IMG/VR virus record: IMGVR_UViG_3300025853_000601
Span: 1 to 25,054 of that record
DNA from: a virus
Strand: one strand, 5' to 3'
DNA: 25,054 nt
Position numbers and translations under genes: made by a program. Of the stretch, positions 1 through 6,590 are shown one piece after another (the stretch's first letter is position 1; every line of letters starts with the position of its first letter). The notes beneath the pieces were generated by a model that was given only the letters and a program-made list of their open reading frames with translations, was not told the origin of the DNA and ran no database searches.

Positions 1-873
1 GGCTGTACCAGCAATAGTACGAATACCGTCAGGACTCAAGAACAAAAGGTCACCACCAATTTCTTGAATGCTATAGCCTGATAAACATCCTACGTTTTCT
101 GTAATAGGGTCGATGCGTATATTAGAAGAATCGTTAATGTTTATAAGCTTATGAATGCTGTTTTTAGCAAACACAATCAAATCAGTACGGAATCCACGAA
201 TGCCTTGAATTTGATCTGATATAACTACTGAGCCAGCACCAGTACCCGTAAAGTTATCAGGATCGTTGTAAACACTGTAGTAAACTGTATTTAAATTGTT
301 TTCTACGCCTGCTGCAATAAGATGGTGGTCGTGGTTGGTTATGTACTTAACGCCGTTAGTGCCATCTACTGTAATTTCATATGCAAAAAATGTACGAGTT
401 GTAAGCGCACCAGTGCCTTCCATACGGAACGAGTAAAGCTTGTTAGCACCGTCTGCAATGATCAACTCGCCATAGTCGTATGTCGCACCTTCAAAGAGTG
501 CGAATGAGCATTGACCTTGACCTGTTCGCGTTAAGGCAGTGCGGCCCGTAAAAGCGGTATAGTTATCACCACCAACAGCCACACTGTCTCTATTAATTTG
601 TAGCCACGTTGAGCCATCAAGACTAAAATGTATATCAGTGCTTGAGCAGACAACTACGCCATCGCCATACACAAAAATCCCAAGAATATCATTGTCACTA
701 TTGGGACGTGTATCACCATATTGCGTAAAGCCATTAATGCGTCGATAGCCGCCATCAGGATCTACCTCAAAGTTTCTAAGTCGTGTAGCAAGTCCGGGCT
801 GTCGAAGCATTTCAAGCTGGTTGAGGTTGGTGTTTAGACCACCTCTACATGAAATGCCAAAGGGCTGAGACAT
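1..873 (-). CDS. Virion/tail structural protein, C-terminus beyond window
   Basis: The open frame runs from an ATG at 873 to the window edge (291 codons seen, no stop), so the C-terminus is missing. The N-terminus contains a GGLNT-type segment, then LRNFEVDPDGGYRRINGF, a signature I associate with podovirus virion proteins placed after the tubular adaptor. The rest is rich in short beta-strand-like blocks with Gly and Asp turns (for example IFVYGDGVVV and GELIIADGANKLYSF), which suggests a beta-propeller-like tail or hub protein. No transmembrane segment is visible. The start codon overlaps the stop of the upstream adaptor gene by one base (TAATG), implying coupled translation. A role in the tail tube or nozzle is inferred from position and fold appearance; the exact family is not established here. 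Confidence 0.75.
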   Translation of the reverse strand, partial: MSQPFGISCRGGLNTNLNQLEMLRQPGLATRLRNFEVDPDGGYRRINGFTQYGDTRPNSDNDILGIFVYGDGVVVCSSTDIHFSLDGSTWLQINRDSVAVGGDNYTAFTGRTALTRTGQGQCSFALFEGATYDYGELIIADGANKLYSFRMEGTGALTTRTFFAYEITVDGTNGVKYITNHDHHLIAAGVENNLNTVYYSVYNDPDNFTGTGAGSVVISDQIQGIRGFRTDLIVFAKNSIHKLININDSSNIRIDPITENVGCLSGYSIQEIGGDLLFLSPDGIRTIAGTA

Positions 874-1643
874 TATACAAACCTCATACGGTCATCTTTA
901 AAATATCCGGGCGTAGGCTCCATTAAATGAAGTTTCATTAAACGTAATCCACGTTTATAATCTTCCAGAGCAAAGGCCGCTTCTTGTGTATTTTCTTTAA
1001 ACTGATGTACATAATATCTAGCTCTTGCAAGCAAAACTGTTTTATATACATCTGGAAAAACTATTTCATCACCAAAAGCTGAAAGTTCTGTAGGTAATAC
1101 GTAAGCATAAAACCAAACACGATATACTTTATCAGGTATTGCGCTTAGTCCAAACTTACGATTATCAGGACTTTTAATTACACGGTCAGGTACACCATAT
1201 TGCTGAGTATCTGCATCATCTAAGTTTTCTGGAATACGTCGATAGTCTTTCCAAGATTCTATAGTAGTAAAACGCAAGTTACGTGCAACATAAGGTGCTG
1301 TTTCTCCTGATACACCTACAGTAGTTAAATAAAAGTTATCCCAATCAACATAACCATAGTCAGTGGTTAGAGAAGAACTAGAAGGTTTTAAATTATACCA
1401 ACGCTGTCCTGCCACAGTTTCTACATACACATTGCCGTACATAGGATCTGTTTCACCACTTAAATTAGCTGCTAGAAAAGGCCACTGAGGTTCTTCATTA
1501 ACTATATCAAAGTAAGCCCTATTGACTACATCTTTGACATGTTGTTGAATGCCAATAGCACCAGCAAAAGTTGCAGAAGTCAACGCAACCTCATTTAGCT
1601 CCCGCAGAAGTTCGTTGGTTATTTGTAGATATGTTGCAGCCAT
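873..1643 (-). CDS. Head-tail adaptor / tail tubular protein A-like
   Basis: This 256-aa protein begins with a helical segment (YLQITNELLRELNEV), followed by FAGAIGIQQHVKDVVNRAY and a WPFL motif. That N-terminal pattern is typical of podovirus tail tubular protein A / head-tail adaptor proteins (T7 gp11-like position). The middle is beta-rich and contains DWDNFYL. The C-terminal helical part (VLLARARYYVHQF) resembles the closing helices of adaptor families. Such proteins form a ring that binds the portal and seats the tail tube. The gene sits between micro-genes and the tail protein, the usual order in this virion module. Start and stop both overlap neighbours by one base in TAATG arrangements. 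Functional assignment rests on motif memory and synteny. Confidence 0.75.
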   Translation of the reverse strand: MAATYLQITNELLRELNEVALTSATFAGAIGIQQHVKDVVNRAYFDIVNEEPQWPFLAANLSGETDPMYGNVYVETVAGQRWYNLKPSSSSLTTDYGYVDWDNFYLTTVGVSGETAPYVARNLRFTTIESWKDYRRIPENLDDADTQQYGVPDRVIKSPDNRKFGLSAIPDKVYRVWFYAYVLPTELSAFGDEIVFPDVYKTVLLARARYYVHQFKENTQEAAFALEDYKRGLRLMKLHLMEPTPGYFKDDRMRFV

Positions 1644-1786
1644 TATTTATGTACCTTTTGAACCTCAAAGGTTGCTGATTTACTTGCACCCTTATGAGGC
1701 TTATAACCGTCTTTAGGATCTTTCATAAGCCTGTAAGACTTGCCGGACTTCATCCAGTGATAGCCTTTAGGAGCAGCTACTTTCAC
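1643..1786 (-). CDS. Small conserved phage protein (47 aa, GTG start)
   Basis: This short frame encodes a basic 47-aa protein with the core APKGYHWMKSGKSYRLM and a later PHKGASKSATFEVQK. That pairing recurs as a small protein beside capsid and adaptor genes in marine phages, as far as I can recall; its function is unknown. The proposed start is GTG at 1786, because the frame has no ATG before the conserved core and meets a stop shortly upstream. A weak GGAA lies about nine bases before it. The start overlaps the end of the 54-aa gene by four bases, and the stop overlaps the adaptor ATG by one base (TAATG). The tight double overlap supports a real gene. About one quarter of residues are Lys or Arg, so nucleic-acid or capsid-interior binding is possible, but this is speculation. 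Confidence 0.7.
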   Translation of the reverse strand: MKVAAPKGYHWMKSGKSYRLMKDPKDGYKPHKGASKSATFEVQKVHK

Positions 1787-1947
1787 TTCATTGAGTTCCG
1801 TGGTGATTTAGTACTGCACATTTTTTCCATATCTTGTACAGAAGCATAGCCGCCTTTATTATACATAGAGCGTCCACCGCCCATCTTACCTTCACGTACC
1901 ATACTGCCGTACATCATTCCTTTCTTTTTATCTTTGCCGTACATCAT
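1783..1947 (-). CDS. Small Met/Gly/Lys-rich protein (54 aa)
   Basis: A 54-aa frame starts at an ATGATG pair (1947 or 1944) that overlaps the stop of the upstream 68-aa gene, and ends four bases into the next micro-gene. The protein starts with a short tandem repeat, MMYGKDKKKG then MMYGSMVREG. It continues through a Gly-rich stretch (KMGGGRSMYNKGGYA) and ends SVQDMEKMCSTKSPRN. The composition is basic and low-complexity with no membrane segment. Small proteins of this look occur among the head genes of marine phages, but no function is known to me. The position between capsid and adaptor and the coupled overlaps on both sides argue that it is expressed as part of the virion operon. Confidence 0.65.
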   Translation of the reverse strand: MMYGKDKKKGMMYGSMVREGKMGGGRSMYNKGGYASVQDMEKMCSTKSPRNSMK

Positions 1948-2153
1948 TAGTCTTGCTCCATTGAAAAAGTTTTACTAATTGCTCTAGCGCCTTCAAACTC
2001 TGTAGCGCATTCAGGGTCAGAGTCTTTATTAAAAATTTTATCAAAGTTATCTTTATAACGTGCGTAATTAGTTCCTTTACGGATTCTACTGCCTTTACCA
2101 GCAATAGTTTGTCTCATCATTAACGGCTTTGCATCAGATCCAAGTTGGGGCAT
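1947..2153 (-). CDS. Hypothetical protein (68 aa)
   Basis: This 68-aa frame has a clear Shine-Dalgarno (GGAG about six bases before the ATG) and lies just downstream of the hairpin that follows the capsid gene. The N-terminal half is basic (MRQTIAGKGSRIRKGTNYARYKDNFDKIF), and the C-terminal half is mildly acidic and ends FSMEQD. I do not recognise the family. Its place as the first of three consecutive small genes between capsid and adaptor is consistent with a minor head or connector factor, but nothing in the sequence proves it. Transcription would have to read through, or initiate after, the capsid terminator. Confidence 0.6.
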   Translation of the reverse strand: MPQLGSDAKPLMMRQTIAGKGSRIRKGTNYARYKDNFDKIFNKDSDPECATEFEGARAISKTFSMEQD

Positions 2154-2166
2154 TATAATCTCCAGT

Positions 2167-2196
2167 AAAAAGGAAAGGGGCCACCGAAGCAGCCCC
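2167..2196 (-). terminator. Intrinsic terminator after major capsid gene
   Basis: On the minus strand an 8-bp stem (2189-2196 pairs with 2177-2184, including two G-U pairs) closes on a C(UUCG)G tetraloop. It is followed by a T-rich run (2167-2176). It lies 14 bases after the capsid stop. Partial readthrough would let capsid be made in excess of the downstream adaptor and tail genes. Confidence 0.8.
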
Positions 2197-2209
2197 CACC
2201 TAAAAAGGT

Positions 2210-3199
2210 CTAGTCGATACCGTAGAAGGCTTTAACCAGAGCTTCTGGTCGCAGTACCTTAGCACCGTAAACGTGTAGACCACGAACAATGTCACCAAAG
2301 CTATCTGGGTCACGGATGACCTCAGTGCTGGTGATCGTTTGAGCCGTTGCCGTAGAAGACATGTGACCAGCCAGACATTGACCAGCAGCAAGAGATACCG
2401 CAGGAATGTTGTTTGACTTGTACATATCAAAACCACGCAGCTTGCCAGAGCTTACCAAACCATTACGGATGGAGCCTTGACCAGCGTTGAAGTCTACGTT
2501 CAATAGCTTAGAGCTAGACTGAGACAGTACTTCGTAGAACTCTGGTGAAGCTACGAACCAACGGCCTTCTTCTGGAATGTTCTGTTCGTCTAGCAAACGT
2601 GCCATACGTGCCATAATATCCAGAGGATCATGCTCACTGGCACCAAAACCAATGTCTAGGTTACCAGTACCGTCAAAAGTACCTGCTGCCAAATCAGTAG
2701 CATTATCCGAACCAAGTACATGGTCAGGAGTAGCAGTAGATACACCAGCAAACATCGTTGCCAGTACACCTTCGTCAAAAGCATCACGCAAAGAGTAAGC
2801 TGCTGAAGACGTAGCAACGTCACGGAAGTTAACGTGAGACATATTAGTTTCAATGTCATCTACGATGAACTTAAATGCGTTAGCAGTGTCAACAACCAGA
2901 GTTACTTCTTGGTCGGTCAACTTCGTAGCGGTCACATCTTGACCACGCTCATACTGATAAACAGTAATTTCAGGCTCTTTGATGATTCGTACACTATCAC
3001 CAAACGCTGCAATTTCACCTGCATAGTCGGTGTTAGTAATTGCTTCAATCACAGAAGCCTTACGGAAAAAGTTTAGTACCTGCTTGGAATAAACTTTAGG
3101 TAGGAAAAACGAGTTGTTTTGTCCTGCAACAGAGTTACCAAAGTTAGCATTGGTATCTGTAGCCGGTTCAAAAAATTGGTCACTTACATTATAAGCCAT
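2210..3199 (-). CDS. Major capsid protein (HK97-fold type)
   Basis: This 329-aa protein is preceded by AGGAG nine bases before the ATG. It begins with a short arm (FEPATDTNANFGN), then VYSKQVLNFFRKASVIEAI, and EFGDSVRI-like strand material (AAFGDSVRIIKEPEITVYQY). The D-rich DIMARMARLLDEQNIPEEGRW segment follows, then FVASPEFYEVLSQS. The linear order of N-arm, long helix and P-domain strands is characteristic of podovirus HK97-fold capsid subunits of 310-350 aa. It directly follows a scaffold gene and is followed by a strong terminator, the normal order for the most abundant virion protein. No protease domain is visible. Whether residues are removed from the N-terminus on maturation cannot be told from sequence alone. 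Confidence 0.9.
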   Translation of the reverse strand: MAYNVSDQFFEPATDTNANFGNSVAGQNNSFFLPKVYSKQVLNFFRKASVIEAITNTDYAGEIAAFGDSVRIIKEPEITVYQYERGQDVTATKLTDQEVTLVVDTANAFKFIVDDIETNMSHVNFRDVATSSAAYSLRDAFDEGVLATMFAGVSTATPDHVLGSDNATDLAAGTFDGTGNLDIGFGASEHDPLDIMARMARLLDEQNIPEEGRWFVASPEFYEVLSQSSSKLLNVDFNAGQGSIRNGLVSSGKLRGFDMYKSNNIPAVSLAAGQCLAGHMSSTATAQTITSTEVIRDPDSFGDIVRGLHVYGAKVLRPEALVKAFYGID

Positions 3200-3228
3200 G
3201 TTAATATTCTCCTAATAACACAAATTAA

Positions 3229-4056
3229 TTATGCTACTACGCGACCCTCCATCATTGCTTGCTTAATATCATCTTCATATTTATCAAACTGATCTAGGGA
3301 CATAGCAGCGATTTCCCGTTCAGTCCAAATCTTAGGTTGTTTAGCATCTATAGTGGTTGTTTTGGTTGATACCATATCTGCTGCCGAACCTTGAGGTTTT
3401 TGCTTGGACTGTTGTTTAGTTTGAGTCTTGCCAGTTTCTAACTTATAAAGATCAATAGCTTTCGATGCCAAAGCAACATTATCAGGATTGTTATAAATCC
3501 AATCCTGAATTTGCTCAGGTTGCTGCTGCGCCCACTCATGGAACTGCTCATCCCCTCTGATTTCATCAAAATCTGGATGGCGCTGTTGTAGAGTAGCTTC
3601 AGCCTCTCTACGCATTACTTCAGCCTCACGCTGACGCATAGACTGTAGTTGCGCTTCAAGTTCTGCCACCTGCCGTTGGCTCTGCATATGTGCTACAGAT
3701 TCAACAGTATTGTAAAGATCAGGATACTCCTGCTTAAAACTTTCTAACTCTTCTTCAGACTTAGGCGGTTCATAACGGGGCTGTGCTTGTTGAGCCATCG
3801 CAAGGAGTTCTTGTTCCTTTTGTTTAAACTCTCCAAGTTTCTGATCATAATGACGCTTTAAATCATCGTATCGCTTTTTATAATTAGTCCTTTTACGAGG
3901 TTGATCCTCTTCTTGCTCAGGGGCCTCTTCAAGGGTAGCCTGAGGTGGTTCAAAAAATAATCCATCTGCATTGCCCATACTAGGCTTGTCTGGCGTATGC
4001 CAAGACTTTTTAGCGTTATATGGATTAGGTACTTCCTCTTGTTGTACTTCTGACAT
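3229..4056 (-). CDS. Capsid assembly scaffolding protein
   Basis: A 275-aa, highly charged, Gln/Glu/Lys-rich protein with a long predicted coiled coil (about residues 60-165, rich in heptads such as YDDLKRHYDQKLGEF and VAELEAQLQSMRQ). A C-terminal helical tail (FDKYEDDIKQAMMEG) follows. That architecture, and its place immediately before the capsid gene, fit the internal scaffold that shapes the procapsid and then leaves. I chose the ATG at 4056 because AAGGAG lies seven bases upstream; a TTG two codons earlier has no suitable site. No protease motif is seen. The first codons overlap a 24-aa frame at 4025-4099. Confidence 0.85.
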   Translation of the reverse strand: MSEVQQEEVPNPYNAKKSWHTPDKPSMGNADGLFFEPPQATLEEAPEQEEDQPRKRTNYKKRYDDLKRHYDQKLGEFKQKEQELLAMAQQAQPRYEPPKSEEELESFKQEYPDLYNTVESVAHMQSQRQVAELEAQLQSMRQREAEVMRREAEATLQQRHPDFDEIRGDEQFHEWAQQQPEQIQDWIYNNPDNVALASKAIDLYKLETGKTQTKQQSKQKPQGSAADMVSTKTTTIDAKQPKIWTEREIAAMSLDQFDKYEDDIKQAMMEGRVVA

Positions 4057-4099
4057 TCTCAATCTCCTTCACGGGGCTTGTGTCTTGCAAGGTAGCCAT
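4025..4099 (-). CDS. Possible leader peptide (24 aa) overlapping scaffold start
   Basis: An ATG at 4099 has a good Shine-Dalgarno (CGGAG, five bases upstream) and opens a 24-aa frame, MATLQDTSPVKEIENVRS and six more residues, ending inside the scaffold gene. Its first codons lie in one copy of an imperfect direct repeat. Translation of it would carry ribosomes across the scaffold Shine-Dalgarno and start, so it could couple or damp scaffold expression. No homologue is known to me, and it may be fortuitous. Confidence 0.3.
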   Translation of the reverse strand: MATLQDTSPVKEIENVRSTTRGST

Positions 4100-4143
4100 A
4101 TTAACTCCGTCGAGTTTATGGGGCTTGTCTTACCAAGGTAGCC
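4073..4143 (-). repeat. Imperfect direct repeat between 737-aa gene and scaffold gene
   Basis: Two copies, 4073-4097 and 4120-4143, share GGGGCTTGT, TCTT and CAAGGTAGCC blocks (plus-strand reading) and are 47 bases apart. In the minus reading one copy begins ATGGCTACCTTG (the 24-aa frame) and the other ACGGCTACCTTG, as though it had lost its start codon. Confidence 0.7.
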
Positions 4144-4150
4144 GTAAAAA

Positions 4151-6364
4151 TTATTGAAGACTAGGCATCTTATTTGCACCCATCATAAGCTTTTTGATTT
4201 CCTCGTCGGTTTTAGAAAGAGGTGAATCTTGCTGTTCAGAGTCTTTTTGCATATAGCCGCCAATAGCCTTCATTTGATAACCGCCATCATAAGCACGTTC
4301 AGCATCATCCATCATTTGTTGGAGATTTTCTGCACCAATCTGGTCGGTCGCTTTTCTGGTAAATACAAACTCTCCATCACTCAAACGAGCGGGGATAGAA
4401 TCTGATACACCAGTTCCGGGGCCTTCGACTTCTCCAGCACCCGAAAACTCACTAGCAGTAAGAATTACTTGATCTAAGATGTCTGCTAAACGATCATCTT
4501 TTTGTAATGCTTCTACTAAATAATCTTGATCTGAGCCTGATAAGGCTTCATCCATAATATAATCTATATAATCATCTTCCATTTCATTATCTGGAAGCTG
4601 TGAAGCCAGTGCTTCATCCATTTCATCTTCTGGTATGTTAGGATAGGTATCTACTGGCATACCTTCAGGAGGCATCATTAAAGAGCCTTCTGCTTTATTT
4701 TCACGTTCTTCAACAAAAGTTTTATAAGTAGAATCACCTAACTTAAAATTATCTATTTTAGATTTTAAATCTTCAGGAATAAATTTTGTTTCTTGTGGAA
4801 AATTTTCATTACTTCTTGCAAATCTATTTTTAATATCAAATTTTAAATCTTCTAATTCTTCTTCAGAAGTTGCCTTACCTAGTTGTTTAGCAGCTTGAAT
4901 TACAGCCTCTCTATCAGTATACTTTCCCTCTTGTAAAAGTAAAAATGCTGCACCTATATGCTCTTTAGCAGTAATACCGCCACCTTCATTAAAAACTCCA
5001 CGACCTTTCAAGACATCTGCCTGAGTAACTTCTCCATCGCCTGTAAGGTCTGGAAAAGCTCCTTTTGCCAAAGGCTGTCTTTCAAATCTTTCAGCAGCTT
5101 CATTCATTTTACGCTGCATTTCTTCTTGCTCCATTTGCCTTACCATAGCTTCTACTTTATCAGGCGTAGGAACCATGTTATTGGCTTCTAAACGAGCCTT
5201 AGCATTTCTTTCTAGTTGAAGAAGCCTTTGACGCTCATTGTTGTCTGCTGCGGCTTTTTTAGCTGCTAAAGATGCTTGAGTCTTTTCTGGATCAAAAAGA
5301 CCACCTTTTTCCATTTTAAATCTATCTAAAGCTTTTAAAGCACCCATTACATTGTAGCTATCACCATCAAAAACAAACTCATCTTCTCCTGCTTTTGCAG
5401 CTTTTTGAGCAGCACGTTTAAATCCAGAGTTACTATAAGTCGTCACTCCTGATTTTGTTTCTTTTGTTACAATAGCTCCTTCCATTGGTAAATCTTCGAT
5501 AGAATAAGAAACTTTAGAATCTTCATCACTTCCAAGCAAAGAACTTATACCAGTTCCTAGTCCTGTTAAAAGTGTTGCACTACCAAGACCTTCTAAACGC
5601 CCTGTTGTTTGGGCACTTTTTTCAAAAGCTGCTGTTCGGTCTTTACCAATAACTGCGCCTCTGTTTTTTGCTGTGGCACCGGGAGTGTCTTCTGTAATTC
5701 CTTGAGCTTTATCTAGAGCTTCTTTAGTTTTTTTATCTAATTTTTTATAAGCCTGTGTGCCTTTTTTGACTCCAGCTTTTATAAGCTCAGCTATAACTTT
5801 AGCTCCTGCAAAGTATTGTTCACGCTCTGGTGGATTTAACATGCTTTTACCACCATTTGATTTTGTTTTTCTTGGCCCTAGTTCTGACATGTAATCTCCA
5901 AAAACTTCAAGGTCATCATCAGATAAATTATTTTTAAATTCTCTAAGATCTTTTGCATTTAACGTAGACATATATTCAAAAATATCATCATCATCAAAAA
6001 CAAGAATATTTTCTGCTACTTCTTTAGGTGACATATCTTTTATCATGCTGCTAGTATTTTCTGCAATATAAGCAGAGTACTCATCAGCTAAACCTATTTT
6101 AGCTTTATTTTTAGTTGATAGATTTTCTAAAATACTTATAGGCATTTCATCCAAAGCATATGGATTAGAATTAATTTCATTGATAATAATATCTTCTGCT
6201 TCTGCCTCATCTTTAATAGCTTTTCGTCTTTGCGCTGTTTTCTTAGGAAGCTCTTTAGCTAATAATTTTTCTGCAAAGTTAATAATATTTTTACTTGCGA
6301 CTTTACCTAAACTACCTACAACGTACTTTTCACGCTCTGGAGGATTCAACATACTTCTAGTCAT
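4151..6364 (-). CDS. Large virion-associated protein with internal N-terminal repeat (737 aa)
   Basis: The protein opens SMLNPPEREKY (residues 4-14), and the same element returns as SMLNPPEREQY at 174-184, so the first 170 residues look like an added or duplicated module. A Gly-rich hydrophobic stretch lies at about 258-278. A charged coiled-coil region covers about 345-430. A calcium-loop signature of dockerin/EF-hand type (D439, T441, D443, G444, D450) follows. Residues 648-665 hold GPGTGVSDSIPARLSDGE, a motif I know from many phage tail and injection proteins. The place between portal and scaffold and the acidic C-terminal half suggest an internal or ejected virion protein, but the role is unproven. 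The ATG at 6364 has AGGA about six bases upstream and overlaps the 77-aa gene by eight bases. Confidence 0.75.
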   Translation of the reverse strand: MTRSMLNPPEREKYVVGSLGKVASKNIINFAEKLLAKELPKKTAQRRKAIKDEAEAEDIIINEINSNPYALDEMPISILENLSTKNKAKIGLADEYSAYIAENTSSMIKDMSPKEVAENILVFDDDDIFEYMSTLNAKDLREFKNNLSDDDLEVFGDYMSELGPRKTKSNGGKSMLNPPEREQYFAGAKVIAELIKAGVKKGTQAYKKLDKKTKEALDKAQGITEDTPGATAKNRGAVIGKDRTAAFEKSAQTTGRLEGLGSATLLTGLGTGISSLLGSDEDSKVSYSIEDLPMEGAIVTKETKSGVTTYSNSGFKRAAQKAAKAGEDEFVFDGDSYNVMGALKALDRFKMEKGGLFDPEKTQASLAAKKAAADNNERQRLLQLERNAKARLEANNMVPTPDKVEAMVRQMEQEEMQRKMNEAAERFERQPLAKGAFPDLTGDGEVTQADVLKGRGVFNEGGGITAKEHIGAAFLLLQEGKYTDREAVIQAAKQLGKATSEEELEDLKFDIKNRFARSNENFPQETKFIPEDLKSKIDNFKLGDSTYKTFVEERENKAEGSLMMPPEGMPVDTYPNIPEDEMDEALASQLPDNEMEDDYIDYIMDEALSGSDQDYLVEALQKDDRLADILDQVILTASEFSGAGEVEGPGTGVSDSIPARLSDGEFVFTRKATDQIGAENLQQMMDDAERAYDGGYQMKAIGGYMQKDSEQQDSPLSKTDEEIKKLMMGANKMPSLQ
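5820..6352 (-). repeat. 23-bp direct repeat 510 bp apart inside the 737-aa gene
   Basis: Copies at 6330-6352 and 5820-5842 match at 21 of 23 bases and encode the two MLNPPERE elements. The interval is exactly 170 codons, so loss or gain of the intervening segment by recombination would keep the frame. Confidence 0.85.
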
Positions 6365-6590
6365 ATTCTTTCCTATTAAGTGCTTCGTCTACTTGCTCAG
6401 GTAAAGTTTCTAGTCTAGCCAGAAAACTCAGCTTCCCCTGACTGCGGAACAGATCCAGTTCCGATGTTGCCGCCACCAGTACCTGTAACTCCAAGGTCTT
6501 GAGGTTGCTCAGGTACTCCTTCAGGGCCTCCCATGATTCCTTGTTCTTCACCACCGGGGCCAGCTTGCGAGCTAGGGCTTTGTCCAACAT
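6357..6590 (-). CDS. 77-aa protein overprinted on the portal gene 3' end
   Basis: This frame starts inside the portal gene and overlaps its last 176 bases in another reading frame. It ends eight bases inside the 737-aa gene. The protein is amphipathic and helical, with NKESWEALKEYLSNL, then TSELDLFRSQGKLSFLARLETL. The W..L..YL and R.QG-L...L pattern resembles small proteins encoded directly after portals in other podoviruses, which I recall as uncharacterised. In the same DNA the portal frame encodes a low-complexity Gly/Pro/Gln tail, as expected where the second frame carries the constraint. AGGA sits about ten bases before the ATG. A virion assembly role is inferred only from position. Confidence 0.7.
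   Translation of the reverse strand: MLDKALARKLAPVVKNKESWEALKEYLSNLKTLELQVLVAATSELDLFRSQGKLSFLARLETLPEQVDEALNRKEYD

Noticed and set aside
2834-3076. Plus-strand frames inside capsid and other left-arm genes
   Set aside because: They lie wholly opposite strong conserved genes, have no ribosome sites and show no recognisable protein features, so they are antisense shadows.
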